This document shows, one piece after another, positions 17,029-25,495 of a DNA stretch of 64,000 nt; within the stretch, counting starts at the first letter, position 1; each line of letters begins with the position of its first letter. The translations under genes and the position numbers were made by a program. Below the pieces are notes generated by a model. That model saw nothing but the letters and a program-made list of their open reading frames with translations, searched no databases and was not told the DNA's origin. The stretch comes from Pelagibacteraceae bacterium AG-464-P07 (GTDB lineage: Bacteria > Pseudomonadota > Alphaproteobacteria > Pelagibacterales > Pelagibacteraceae). The stretch covers positions 31,761-95,760 of the forward strand of contig QCSA01000003.1 of the NCBI GenBank assembly GCA_003211695.1, written 5' to 3'.

Positions 17029-17510
17029 TTTTGAATTGCGTTTATTAATTCCATTAAAGATTTTTTTATTTTTTCATTATTTAGAGATTTTAGAGAATCT
17101 TGAAATTTCTTTTTGGTATTTGTAGAAATATACATTTTTTTTTTATTAATATTTTCTCTTAAATTATTAAATGTTTCTAAACGGATATTATTTAGAATTT
17201 CATAGCCAAAAAAACCATTAATCTTTTCTATGATGGTATTTTTGCTAAATTCTACATTAATTTCATTTCCTCTTTGTACGTTTATTATTAAAGTTCCTGG
17301 AGCATTTTTTCCACTGGGTTTGAATGTTTTTGGGAATGATACTTTTGATATTTCATTACCCACTAAATAATTCCACCTGTTTAATATTTCAGAGTAAACA
17401 AAACCCCTTTTGTTTAAGATTTTTTTTACGCTTTTTGGCAAAGAATTTTTAAAAGACCTTAAACCTTGAATATAAAATGTATTTTGCTTTATATTGTTTT
17501 TTATATGCAT
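17025..17510 (-). CDS. DUF721 / DciA-like protein
   Basis: A 161-residue protein of the DUF721 family. The central block (about 25-110) has the typical pattern: helices around LPKSVKKILNKRG, the RWNYLVGNEISKVSFPKTFKP segment, then LIINVQRGNEINVEFSKNTIIEKIN. In other bacteria DciA proteins of this family load the replicative helicase DnaB; that function here is by family membership only. Its ATG shares the palindrome ATGCAT (17505-17510) with the divergent mutY start. A TTG at 17441 is an alternative start that would keep the conserved domain. Confidence 0.8.
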   Translation of the reverse strand: MHIKNNIKQNTFYIQGLRSFKNSLPKSVKKILNKRGFVYSEILNRWNYLVGNEISKVSFPKTFKPSGKNAPGTLIINVQRGNEINVEFSKNTIIEKINGFFGYEILNNIRLETFNNLRENINKKKMYISTNTKKKFQDSLKSLNNEKIKKSLMELINAIQK

Positions 17511-18524
17511 AGACTGGTATCAATTTTACCAAAAAAAATACTTTATTGGTATGATAATAACAAAAGAGTTTTGCCTTGGAGGATCAATACACCAAAAAAC
17601 AAAAAGGAATACTACGTAATTGTGAGTGAATTTATGTTGCAGCAAACACAAGTTAAAACTGTAATTCCATATTTTACAAAATTTGTTACAAAAATTCCAA
17701 ATTTAAAAACTTTATCTACAAGTAATGAAAAAAAAGTTTTAAAACTTTGGGAAGGTTTAGGATATTACAGAAGAGCAAGAAATTTACATAAAACTGCTAA
17801 GATTTTAATTAAAAATTATAATGGCAAACTTCCAAAAAAATTTGAAGAAATTATAAAATTACCTGGAATAGGAGAATATACAGCTAACTCATTAACAGCT
17901 CTAGTTCATAACAAGGCATGCATTCCAATTGATGGAAATGTTAAGAGGGTTTTTTCACGATTATTTCTTATTTATGAAAGTAATAAAAATTTTTGCAAAG
18001 AAGTAAAAAAAATTATAAACAAACTGCCTAATACTAACAGGAATGCAGATTTAGCTGAAGCATTGATGGAGTTTGGTGCGACAGTTTGTAAGCCTAAAAA
18101 TCCATTATGTAGAATTTGTAATTTAAAAAATTATTGTAAATTTTATAATAAAAAAATTTATATTCCTACAAAGAAAAAATACTATTTCAAAGAAAAAAAA
18201 TTTAATATTTATTGTTATTTAAATAAAAAAAATAAAAAAATTGCACTAACTCAAAATAAAAATTTAAGTTTTTTAGCTAACTTTAAAATGCCAGAAGCTC
18301 AAATGGTAATTTCAAGTAATAATTCTAAAATAAAAAGATGGAATTATTTGTGTAATTATAAAAATAATATTTCGAATATTAAAATGAATATAAATTTGTT
18401 TTATAAATTTACAAAAAATAAACCAAAAAAATTCACTTGGTATTCTATAGATGGGTCAAATATTGAATTTATACCGACGTTTACAAAAATAATTTTTAAT
18501 AAAGTAAAAAAATTATATGTATAA
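17505..18524 (+). CDS. mutY: A/G-specific adenine glycosylase
   Basis: Removes adenine mispaired with 8-oxoguanine. Helix-hairpin-helix motif LPGIGEYTANSL with the catalytic Asp in PIDGNVKRVFSR, then the [4Fe-4S] loop CKPKNPLCRICNLKNYC with the exact C-x6-C-x2-C-x5-C spacing. 339 residues from the ATG at 17505. I prefer this ATG over an upstream TTG in the same frame. The C-terminal NUDIX-like 8-oxoG recognition domain (after about residue 225) is short and Lys/Asn rich. It diverges from the DUF721 gene with no intergenic space. Confidence 0.93.
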   Translation: MHRLVSILPKKILYWYDNNKRVLPWRINTPKNKKEYYVIVSEFMLQQTQVKTVIPYFTKFVTKIPNLKTLSTSNEKKVLKLWEGLGYYRRARNLHKTAKILIKNYNGKLPKKFEEIIKLPGIGEYTANSLTALVHNKACIPIDGNVKRVFSRLFLIYESNKNFCKEVKKIINKLPNTNRNADLAEALMEFGATVCKPKNPLCRICNLKNYCKFYNKKIYIPTKKKYYFKEKKFNIYCYLNKKNKKIALTQNKNLSFLANFKMPEAQMVISSNNSKIKRWNYLCNYKNNISNIKMNINLFYKFTKNKPKKFTWYSIDGSNIEFIPTFTKIIFNKVKKLYV

Positions 18525-18534
18525 AAATAAGCTG

Positions 18535-19617
18535 TTAACCTAAGGCGTTTTTAGAAATTAATCTTTGTCTAAGATTATCTATGGGAACAAAAGCTCCATC
18601 CAAATTGTAATGCCAATATGTCCATCCATTGCAACTTTCAGCACCAATAATTTTTGCAGCAACTTTGTGTATTGATCCTTCCGATTCATTACATTTAATG
18701 CTTCCATCAGCCATAATTTTTGCATTTATTTTTTTCTTTGGATCAAATATTTGCATACCTGGTGAAATAATTCCCATTTCAACCAATGATCCGAACGGTA
18801 TTCGAGGTTTAGATTTATTATTTTTAATAGTATCGAGATAATGATCTTTTATCTCTATTGTTTTTTTTAGCCTTTGTTTTGCGACATTAAAATATTTGTT
18901 TTCTTTTTCAATTCCAAAGTAATTTCTGCCAATCTTTTTTGCAACAACAGCCGTTGTTCCTGTTCCAAGGAATGGATCAAATACAAAATCGTCCTTGTTT
19001 GTCGAAGCTAGCAAAATTCTGTGTAATAGAGACTCAGGTTTTTGTGTGGAATGAACCTTTTTTCCATTTTTTTTAATTCTTTCACTTCCATTACAAATGG
19101 GTAATGTCCAATCAGATCGCATCTGCAAGTCATCATTTAGGCACTTGAGAGATTGATAATTAAATGTGTATTTTGAATTTTTGTTTTTTGAAGCCCAAAT
19201 TAATGTTTCGTGAGCATTGGTAAACCTAGTACCTCTAAAATTTGGCATAGGATTATTTTTTTTCCATATAACATCGTTAAGTATCCAGTAGCCTATATTT
19301 TGAATGTGATATCCTATACGAAAAATATTGTGATAAGACCCAATTATCCAAATAGCACCATTATCTTTAAGAACCCTTTTGCATTCACTTAACCATTCTT
19401 TACAAAAATTATCATAGTGTTCAAAATTTTTAAATTTATCCCACTTATCATTAACCCCATTAACTTTACTATTATCTGGTCTTTTTAATTTTTTTTCTAT
19501 TTGCAAATTGTAAGGAGGATCTGCAAAAATTAAATCAAAGCTCTTATCAGGAATTTTTTTTAATTCTTCTATACAATCTCCATTCAAAATTTTATTTTTA
19601 AGTTGCTCTATATCCAT
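18535..19617 (-). CDS. ccrM: Adenine-specific DNA methyltransferase, CcrM type (GANTC)
   Basis: Probably methylates adenine in GANTC, the cell-cycle methylation mark of alphaproteobacteria. The catalytic motif DPPYNLQIEKKLKR is near the N-terminus, and the SAM motif FDPFLGTGTTAVVAKKIGR comes later, the beta-class order. The C-terminal extension of about 90 residues (from RIPFGSLVEMGIISPGMQIF on) is characteristic of CcrM. I take the ATG at 19617 (MDIEQLKNKIL) as the start; the frame can extend to a TTG at 19647. Its upstream region contains two GANTC sites as an inverted repeat, so self-regulation is plausible. rnhB lies upstream, as in other alphaproteobacteria. Confidence 0.93.
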   Translation of the reverse strand: MDIEQLKNKILNGDCIEELKKIPDKSFDLIFADPPYNLQIEKKLKRPDNSKVNGVNDKWDKFKNFEHYDNFCKEWLSECKRVLKDNGAIWIIGSYHNIFRIGYHIQNIGYWILNDVIWKKNNPMPNFRGTRFTNAHETLIWASKNKNSKYTFNYQSLKCLNDDLQMRSDWTLPICNGSERIKKNGKKVHSTQKPESLLHRILLASTNKDDFVFDPFLGTGTTAVVAKKIGRNYFGIEKENKYFNVAKQRLKKTIEIKDHYLDTIKNNKSKPRIPFGSLVEMGIISPGMQIFDPKKKINAKIMADGSIKCNESEGSIHKVAAKIIGAESCNGWTYWHYNLDGAFVPIDNLRQRLISKNALG

Positions 19618-19638
19618 GATTATTTCACGTGAATAATT

Positions 19639-19657
19639 AGACTCCAAACAAGAGTCT
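19639..19657 (-). promoter_or_regulatory. GANTC-containing inverted repeat upstream of ccrM
   Basis: AGACTC and GAGTCT form a 6-bp inverted repeat with a 7-bp spacer, 22-40 bp upstream of the ccrM ATG. Both arms are GANTC sites, the target of the enzyme encoded just downstream. In Caulobacter, GANTC sites in the ccrM leader influence its transcription, so a similar feedback is a reasonable inference here. The repeat could also be chance. Confidence 0.45.
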
Positions 19658-19697
19658 GGGTCAACTTACGATTGAAAATTATTTGGTTAAATTGTGT

Positions 19698-20282
19698 TTA
19701 TTTTTTTTTGTTTAACAAGATGTTGTACATAGGCTTAAAAGTTTTTCTATGATGAATGGTGACACCAAATTTATTAATCGCTTTTAAATGTTTTTTTGTT
19801 CCATATCCAAAATTAGTATGCCAGCTGTAGGATGTATAATTTTTTGCTAATCTTGTTATGTATCTATCTCTTGCCACTTTAGCAATAATCGAAGCAGCTG
19901 AAATAGCAGGAATTTTTTCATCTCCTCGAATTATAGTTTTGCAATGATAACTCATATTTTTTGGTACATGTGTACCATCAATCAAAATTATATTTGGTTT
20001 GTGTTTTAAATTATTTATAGCTCTTTTCATAGAGAGTAAGGTTGCTTGCAAAATGTTTAATTTATCTATTTCTTTTATTGAAGCTTTGCTTATGGAATAA
20101 ATAGAATTTTTTTTTATATAATTTGATAATTGTTTTCTTTCTTTACCTGATATTTTTTTTGAATCTTTAAGTAGATTTTTATTAATATTTTTTTTTAATA
20201 TTACTGCTGCCGAAAAAACAGGGCCAATCCAGCTACCTCTACCCACTTCATCAACACCAGCAATTAATTTATTTTTATTCAA
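19698..20282 (-). CDS. rnhB: Ribonuclease HII
   Basis: Removes RNA from RNA-DNA hybrids, including single misincorporated ribonucleotides. The metal-binding motif AGVDEVGRGSWIGPV is at the N-terminus, DGTHVP and the DEKIPAISAASIIAKVARDR motif are in the middle, and YGTKKHLKAINKFGVTIHHRKTF at the end. 194 residues, normal length. The start at 20282 is a TTG, immediately before the conserved motif; no ATG lies close enough, so TTG is probably real. It lies between the UDG gene and ccrM. Confidence 0.94.
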   Translation of the reverse strand: MNKNKLIAGVDEVGRGSWIGPVFSAAVILKKNINKNLLKDSKKISGKERKQLSNYIKKNSIYSISKASIKEIDKLNILQATLLSMKRAINNLKHKPNIILIDGTHVPKNMSYHCKTIIRGDEKIPAISAASIIAKVARDRYITRLAKNYTSYSWHTNFGYGTKKHLKAINKFGVTIHHRKTFKPMYNILLNKKK

Positions 20283-20299
20283 AAAATTTACTTATAAGA

Positions 20300-21004
20300 T
20301 TAAAAATTTAGTTGCTTCATTTTTTCTCTTATTAACTTTAAATCGATCCATGCTAATTTTTTTTGATCAGGTTGTCTCATTAAAAAAGCAGGATGAAAAG
20401 ATGCTATTATATATGGATCACAATTTCCAATTTTTTTTTTCATCCATTTCCCTCTTACTTTTGAAATTACTTTTTCATTTCCTATAATAGCATTAAGTGC
20501 TGTGCTACCTAAAAGTATGAGGATTTTTGGATTAATTATTTCTATATGCAATTTTAAAAAAGGGTAATATCTCTCAATTTCCTGATCTGTGGGCCTTCTA
20601 TTTTTGGGTGGTCGGTAATTTACAACATTTGATATGTATACTTTTTTTCTATTCAAATTTATTGCTTCTAACATTTTATCTAACAGTTTTCCCGCACGTC
20701 CCACAAAAGGTAGACCTTCTTGATCTTCTTGTGCACCAGGTCCTTCACCTATAAGCATAATCTTGGAATATATATTTCCATCAGAAAAGACTATTTTATT
20801 TGCAGAATTCTTTAATTCACAGTTTTTTATTGATCCAATCATTTTTTTTAATTCCTCTAGTTGCTGTGATTTTCCTAAATCATTTGCTAATTTCTCATTG
20901 TTATTAAATCGATTTATAGGAGAATTATTTATTAACAAATCTATATTTAACAAATTATAATATTCAATAAGCGAAAGGATTTTTTGATTTATTTTTTTAT
21001 TCAT
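20300..21004 (-). CDS. Uracil-DNA glycosylase family 4, Fe-S ligands mostly lost
   Basis: Excises uracil from DNA. The family-4 active site is intact: GEGPGAQEDQEGLPFVGRAGKLLD (split here as GEGPGAQ at 86-92 and FVGRAG at 100-105), YISNVVNYRPPKNRRP and the ASFHPAFL motif at the end. Family 4 normally holds a [4Fe-4S] cluster on four cysteines. Here only Cys62 remains; the other expected positions are Ile59, Tyr130 and Tyr146. The cluster is therefore probably absent. An N-terminal extension of about 50 residues is Asn/Leu rich. It diverges from the TPR gene at 21023. Confidence 0.88.
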   Translation of the reverse strand: MNKKINQKILSLIEYYNLLNIDLLINNSPINRFNNNEKLANDLGKSQQLEELKKMIGSIKNCELKNSANKIVFSDGNIYSKIMLIGEGPGAQEDQEGLPFVGRAGKLLDKMLEAINLNRKKVYISNVVNYRPPKNRRPTDQEIERYYPFLKLHIEIINPKILILLGSTALNAIIGNEKVISKVRGKWMKKKIGNCDPYIIASFHPAFLMRQPDQKKLAWIDLKLIREKMKQLNF

Positions 21005-21022
21005 CGTAAATTGTAGTATTTT

Positions 21023-22744
21023 ATGTATTCAAGTTTATCAAAAATTTTTATTTATATCCTAATCTTTTTTATTTTTCTTTCAAATATTAATGCACATTCA
21101 TCGAATCAAAAGATATTGTATTCTAGAAAAAGTATTTCTAATTATTTTTCAGGAATCATTTCATCTAATAATAATAATAATAAATTAGCTCTAAAATATC
21201 TCAATAACATAAGTCACTTAAAAAATAATCATGATCAGTATAATCGCGAATTAGTTTTTACACTGGTACAAACACGAAAAATTTCAGAGTTATTTTTATA
21301 TTTGAAAAAACTAGAAAAAAAAAATTTAAATTTTTTTAATGCAAATTTATTATTAGGCATTAATTATTTTCTAGAAAAAAATTATATAAAATCTATAAGT
21401 TATTTTAATTCGATCGTTCAAACTAGAAAATTTTCTGATTTTGAAAAATTAATTGCACAATCACTTTTAAGTTATATCAAAGTATTTAAAAATCAGTTAG
21501 AGGATTACAAAGCTGAGCGTAATATTAATATTTTTCCGGAAAATTATAAATATTTTACGCTGATTAATAATGCTTTTATAAATTGTTATCTTGATAATAA
21601 AAAAGTTGAAGAAAATTTTTTAAGAATAATTAATCCTAATACATTAAATTTTACCCGATATAATTTTTTTTATATTAATTTTCTTGTATCGAAAAATCGT
21701 AAAAATGAAGCTTTAAAAATTTTAGAGAAAAAAAATGATAAATTTAATACTAACCTACTATTAGATCAAACAAGATCGTGGTTTAACAAAGGAAAAGTGA
21801 ATAGGGTCAAGAAAATATTTGACTGCAGGAATCCCAATCATTTAATTAGTGAGTTTTTTTATTTAATAGCCAATTTATATTCTAGTAAAGAAAATTATGT
21901 ACTTTCAAATTTTTATTTAAATTTATCTCTTTATCTCAACTCTGATTTTATATTTAATAATGCACTATTAGCGGAAAATTACTTTTACTTGGAGGATTAT
22001 CAAAATTCAAAAAAAATTTATTTACAATTCAATTCTAAAAATCCAATATATGATTGGCATGCTAAAAAAAGACTTGTATGGATAAAGAGTAAAATAGAAA
22101 ATAATGAATCTGCGATCAATTTTTTAAATAAAAGCTTTAACAAAATAGAAAATCCTACAGTTAAAAATTATTATGATTTAGCAAATATTTACAAAGATTT
22201 TGAAAAATATGAAGAGTCTATTAAATATTATACTAAGGTTTTAAATAATATCAGTTATGATCACCCTTTATATTCTAAAATTTTACATAGAAGAGGAATG
22301 AGCTATGAAAGATTGAAATTGTGGAAAAAATCTGAAAACGATTTAATTCAATCATTAAGTTTAGTTCCAGAAGAACCTTACGTATTAAATTATTTAGCCT
22401 ACTCATGGCTTGAAAGAAATATTAATCTAAAAAAATCTATTGAGATGTTAAAAGTGGCATTTAACAAAAAAAGGGAAGATCCATATATTATAGACTCACT
22501 GGGGTGGGGGATGTATTTGACTGGAAGATATGAGGAAGCAGAAACACTTTTACAAAAGGCAGTTCAACTTATGCCCTTAGATCCCATAGTTAATGATCAT
22601 TACGCAGATATACTATGGAAATTAAATAAGAATTTACAGGCAAATTATTTTTGGAACTATGTTTTGAATCTTGAAACTACAGGAAATGAAATGAAAGACA
22701 AAATTAAAGAAAAATTAATATTGGGTATTGAAAATCATTCTTAA
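21023..22744 (+). CDS. TPR-repeat protein, exported
   Basis: A 573-residue protein with an N-terminal signal peptide (hydrophobic from about 8 to 23, then NAHSS). The rest is helical repeat of tetratricopeptide type, clearest in the C-terminal third: segments such as YYDLANIYKDFEKYEESIKY, LGWGMYLTGRYEEAETLLQK and the following HYADILWKLNKNLQANYFW have the W/L-G-Y-A-P spacing. It is next to ispE and the UDG gene, the usual alphaproteobacterial place for such a protein. It probably acts in the periplasm or outer membrane as a scaffold. No more precise role can be read. Confidence 0.82.
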   Translation: MYSSLSKIFIYILIFFIFLSNINAHSSNQKILYSRKSISNYFSGIISSNNNNNKLALKYLNNISHLKNNHDQYNRELVFTLVQTRKISELFLYLKKLEKKNLNFFNANLLLGINYFLEKNYIKSISYFNSIVQTRKFSDFEKLIAQSLLSYIKVFKNQLEDYKAERNINIFPENYKYFTLINNAFINCYLDNKKVEENFLRIINPNTLNFTRYNFFYINFLVSKNRKNEALKILEKKNDKFNTNLLLDQTRSWFNKGKVNRVKKIFDCRNPNHLISEFFYLIANLYSSKENYVLSNFYLNLSLYLNSDFIFNNALLAENYFYLEDYQNSKKIYLQFNSKNPIYDWHAKKRLVWIKSKIENNESAINFLNKSFNKIENPTVKNYYDLANIYKDFEKYEESIKYYTKVLNNISYDHPLYSKILHRRGMSYERLKLWKKSENDLIQSLSLVPEEPYVLNYLAYSWLERNINLKKSIEMLKVAFNKKREDPYIIDSLGWGMYLTGRYEEAETLLQKAVQLMPLDPIVNDHYADILWKLNKNLQANYFWNYVLNLETTGNEMKDKIKEKLILGIENHS

Positions 22745-22751
22745 ATAAGAG

Positions 22752-23615
22752 ATGAAAACATTTCTTATTTATTCATTTTGCAAAATAAACTTATCATTAA
22801 GAGTAATTGAAAAATTGCGTACCGGACTACATAAAATTCAATCTATAGTAACTTTTGTCAATTTATTTGACATTATTAAAATTAAAGAAATCAACTCAGG
22901 GCATGATCAAATAAAATTTTACGGTAAATTTAAACATAATATTAATTTAAAAACTAATACTATCTCAAAGACACTAGATCTTTTAAGAAAAAATAATTAC
23001 CTAAAAAAACAAAAGTTTAAAATTTATATCAAGAAAAATATACCACACAGCTCTGGACTTGGTGGAGGCTCAATGAATTCAGCTGCATTAATAAAATTCT
23101 TTTTATCAACTTATAAACTTAATATAAATCAAAGAAAATTATATAAAATTGCAAACAAAATAGGGTCAGATGTTTTACTAGGACTGAAAATTAGAAATAC
23201 TTTTTTAATGGGTGGCAAAAAATATCTAAAAAGATTCAAAGGTAAATTAAAATTACATGTTGTACTGGCTAATCCAGGAATAAAATGTTTATCTAAGGAT
23301 ATTTATTCAAAGAATAAACAATTTTCTAATTCTTATCAAAAAAAAATTAATTCAAATTTTCAAAAAATATTTGGTTTAAATAATATTAGATTAGACAGAA
23401 ATGATCTTGAACAGGTAGTTTTCAAACTGTATCCGAAGATAAAAACTCTTAATACTTTTATAAAAAAGCAGGAAAATTGTATTTTTTCAAGGTTAACCGG
23501 TTCTGGCTCAACGTGTGTAGGATATTTTAAAAATTTGAAAAGTGCTCAAAAAGCTAAAAAAAATATAGTAAAAAAATTTCCAAATTATTGGTGTAAAAAA
23601 GCAGAGACTATATAA
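22752..23615 (+). CDS. ispE: 4-diphosphocytidyl-2-C-methyl-D-erythritol kinase
   Basis: GHMP kinase of the MEP isoprenoid pathway. The glycine-rich ATP loop IPHSSGLGGGSMNSAALI is intact, the N-terminal FCKINLSLRVIEKLRTGLHKIQS with the substrate Lys and His is conserved, and the C-terminal RLTGSGSTCVGYF closes the fold. 287 residues, normal. It starts 7 bp after the TPR gene and is followed 33 bp later by tRNA-Gln. Confidence 0.94.
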   Translation: MKTFLIYSFCKINLSLRVIEKLRTGLHKIQSIVTFVNLFDIIKIKEINSGHDQIKFYGKFKHNINLKTNTISKTLDLLRKNNYLKKQKFKIYIKKNIPHSSGLGGGSMNSAALIKFFLSTYKLNINQRKLYKIANKIGSDVLLGLKIRNTFLMGGKKYLKRFKGKLKLHVVLANPGIKCLSKDIYSKNKQFSNSYQKKINSNFQKIFGLNNIRLDRNDLEQVVFKLYPKIKTLNTFIKKQENCIFSRLTGSGSTCVGYFKNLKSAQKAKKNIVKKFPNYWCKKAETI

Positions 23616-23648
23616 TATAAAGTTTTTATGTTATATCAAAACGTATTT

Positions 23649-23722
23649 TGGGGCGTAGCCAAGCGGTAAGGCAGCGGTTTTTGGTACCGCGATCCTAGGT
23701 TCGAATCCTAGCGCCCCAACCA
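23649..23722 (+). tRNA. tRNA-Gln (anticodon TTG)
   Basis: A complete cloverleaf of 74 nt including an encoded CCA. Acceptor TGGGGCG pairs with CGCCCCA; D arm GCC...GGC; anticodon stem GCGGT/ACCGC with loop TTTTGGT giving anticodon TTG; T arm CTAGG TTCGAAT CCTAG. It reads glutamine codons. The CCA-adding enzyme gene begins only 3 nt after its encoded CCA. Confidence 0.97.
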
Positions 23723-23725
23723 TTT

Positions 23726-25012
23726 ATGGTTGATAAATTTAAATCATTTGTTTCCTCTAATAAAGAATCTAACGTTTTAGAAAGCATAAAAAATTTACAA
23801 GATTTAAAAAATTTTAAAGAGGTAAAATCAATTTTTTCAGTTTTAGAAAAACAAGATAAAAGTAATAAGTTAATGTTTGTAGGGGGATGTGTCAGAAAAC
23901 TTTTAAACAAAGAGTCGGTCAATGATATTGATATTGCAACAAATTTAAGTCCTGATAAATTAAAAAATATTCTCAGAGAAAACAATATAAATTTCATAGA
24001 AACAGGCATAGCCCATGGAACAATTACTGTTGTAGTAAATAAGATAAAATTTGAAATAACTACTTTAAGAAAAGATGTGTCTACCGATGGTAGACATGCA
24101 AATGTTGAGTTCATTTCAGATTGGGAAATGGACGCTAAAAGAAGAGATTTTACAATTAATGCAATTTATTCAGATTTAAAAGGCGAAATATACGATCCCC
24201 TTGGTGGTCTAAAAGATTTAGAAAATAAAATTATCAAATTTATTGGGGATCCCAATAAAAGAATTGAAGAAGATTATTTAAGAATTTTAAGATATTTTAG
24301 ATTTTATACTCAGTACAGTAATCATCAACATGACTTTGAAATCGTTCAAGCCATTAAAAAAGGTCTAAATGGAATAAGGAAAATTTCAAAAGAAAGAATC
24401 CTTGATGAATTTTTTAAAATTTTACAATTAAAAAATTTTTATGAGTTATTTAACGATAAGTTTTCTTGTTCGGTAATTTTGACCATTTTTCCACAATTAA
24501 CGCATTATGATCGTTTTAGAACTATACAAAATATACCTAATAAGATCATTAATAGATTAAATATTCCTTTGATTCTCTCAATTTTATTAATTGATAATTC
24601 AGATAATTGTGAATTTTTTTTATATAAATTTAAATTTTCAAATCGAGATAAAAACAGAATATTATTTTTACTTAACAAATATAAAAAAATTAATTTCCAA
24701 GAATTATTAGATGAACAAAAATTAGTTAAACTAGCTTATTTAGATAATACAGCGGAAATTATTGATTTGTTGGTTTTTTCAACTTTTGTATCAGAAGAAA
24801 TAGATATCAATAAAGTTGAAAAACGCATTTCCTTTCTGGATAAATTAAGATTGCCAATTTTTCCGATTAAAGCAGATTATTTGAAATTAAAATTCAATTT
24901 TTCAGAAAGCAAAGAACTTGGTTTGGCCTTGAAGAAGTTAGAGCAGACTTGGATAGATAATGATTTTATTATTGATAAAAGTGAAATTAAAAATATTTTA
25001 AAATTAGGCTAA
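23726..25012 (+). CDS. cca: CCA tRNA nucleotidyltransferase / poly(A) polymerase family
   Basis: Adds or repairs the 3' CCA end of tRNAs. Class II signatures: VGGCVRKLLNKESVNDIDIA (nucleotidyltransferase GG and DxD, about residues 51-72), the DGRHANVEF loop, the RRDFTINAIYSDLKGEIYDP motif and the GDPNKRIEEDYLRILRYFRF segment. 428 residues. The ATG lies 3 nt after the tRNA-Gln CCA end, so after tRNA processing the message would be nearly leaderless. No other ATG precedes the catalytic domain apart from one inside the core, so I keep this start. Confidence 0.92.
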   Translation: MVDKFKSFVSSNKESNVLESIKNLQDLKNFKEVKSIFSVLEKQDKSNKLMFVGGCVRKLLNKESVNDIDIATNLSPDKLKNILRENNINFIETGIAHGTITVVVNKIKFEITTLRKDVSTDGRHANVEFISDWEMDAKRRDFTINAIYSDLKGEIYDPLGGLKDLENKIIKFIGDPNKRIEEDYLRILRYFRFYTQYSNHQHDFEIVQAIKKGLNGIRKISKERILDEFFKILQLKNFYELFNDKFSCSVILTIFPQLTHYDRFRTIQNIPNKIINRLNIPLILSILLIDNSDNCEFFLYKFKFSNRDKNRILFLLNKYKKINFQELLDEQKLVKLAYLDNTAEIIDLLVFSTFVSEEIDINKVEKRISFLDKLRLPIFPIKADYLKLKFNFSESKELGLALKKLEQTWIDNDFIIDKSEIKNILKLG

Positions 25013-25015
25013 AAA

Positions 25016-25492
25016 CTAAATATATTTTACATCTTTGATTTTAAATTTTTTTTCTCCAGCTGGAGAAACTAATTGAGCGATGTCGTTTTTATTTTTTCCA
25101 ATTAAGCCTTTTACAAGAGGTGACCTAAAATAGATTAGATTTTCTTTAATATTTGCTTCGTCTTTACCTACTATCCTGTAAATTTTTTTTTCATTTGTTT
25201 TAATATTAATTAATTCCACAGTTGATCCAAATATCACTTTTCCATTATTTTCAATTTTTATTACATCAATAACATTTGCTCTTGCGATAGTATCGTTAAT
25301 TTCTACTATCCTGCCTTCTAAAAGGGATTGTTGTTCTTTAGCAGCATGATACTCAGCATTTTCTTTCAAATCTCCGTGTGATCTAGCTTCAGCGATTGCA
25401 GTTATGATATTGGGACGTTTAATATTTTTAAGATGCTCTAACTCTTTTTTTAATTTTTCTAATCCATTAACTGTTACTGGTTCTTTATCCAT
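25016..25492 (-). CDS. greA: Transcription elongation factor GreA
   Basis: Rescues backtracked RNA polymerase by stimulating transcript cleavage. 158 residues, normal. The N-terminal coiled coil carries the acidic tip SHGDLKENAEYHAAKEQQ, and the C-terminal domain has IYRIVGKDEANIKENLIYFRSPLVKGLIGKN-type sequence (positions about 107-140). It ends 4 bp from the convergent cca stop and lies 3 bp after hemF on the minus strand. Confidence 0.96.
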   Translation of the reverse strand: MDKEPVTVNGLEKLKKELEHLKNIKRPNIITAIAEARSHGDLKENAEYHAAKEQQSLLEGRIVEINDTIARANVIDVIKIENNGKVIFGSTVELINIKTNEKKIYRIVGKDEANIKENLIYFRSPLVKGLIGKNKNDIAQLVSPAGEKKFKIKDVKYI

Positions 25493-25495
25493 AGA

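Noticed and set aside
23695..24114. 139-residue minus-strand ORF opposite cca that runs into tRNA-Gln
   Set aside because: It ends in the tRNA and is antisense to a conserved enzyme; no independent features.
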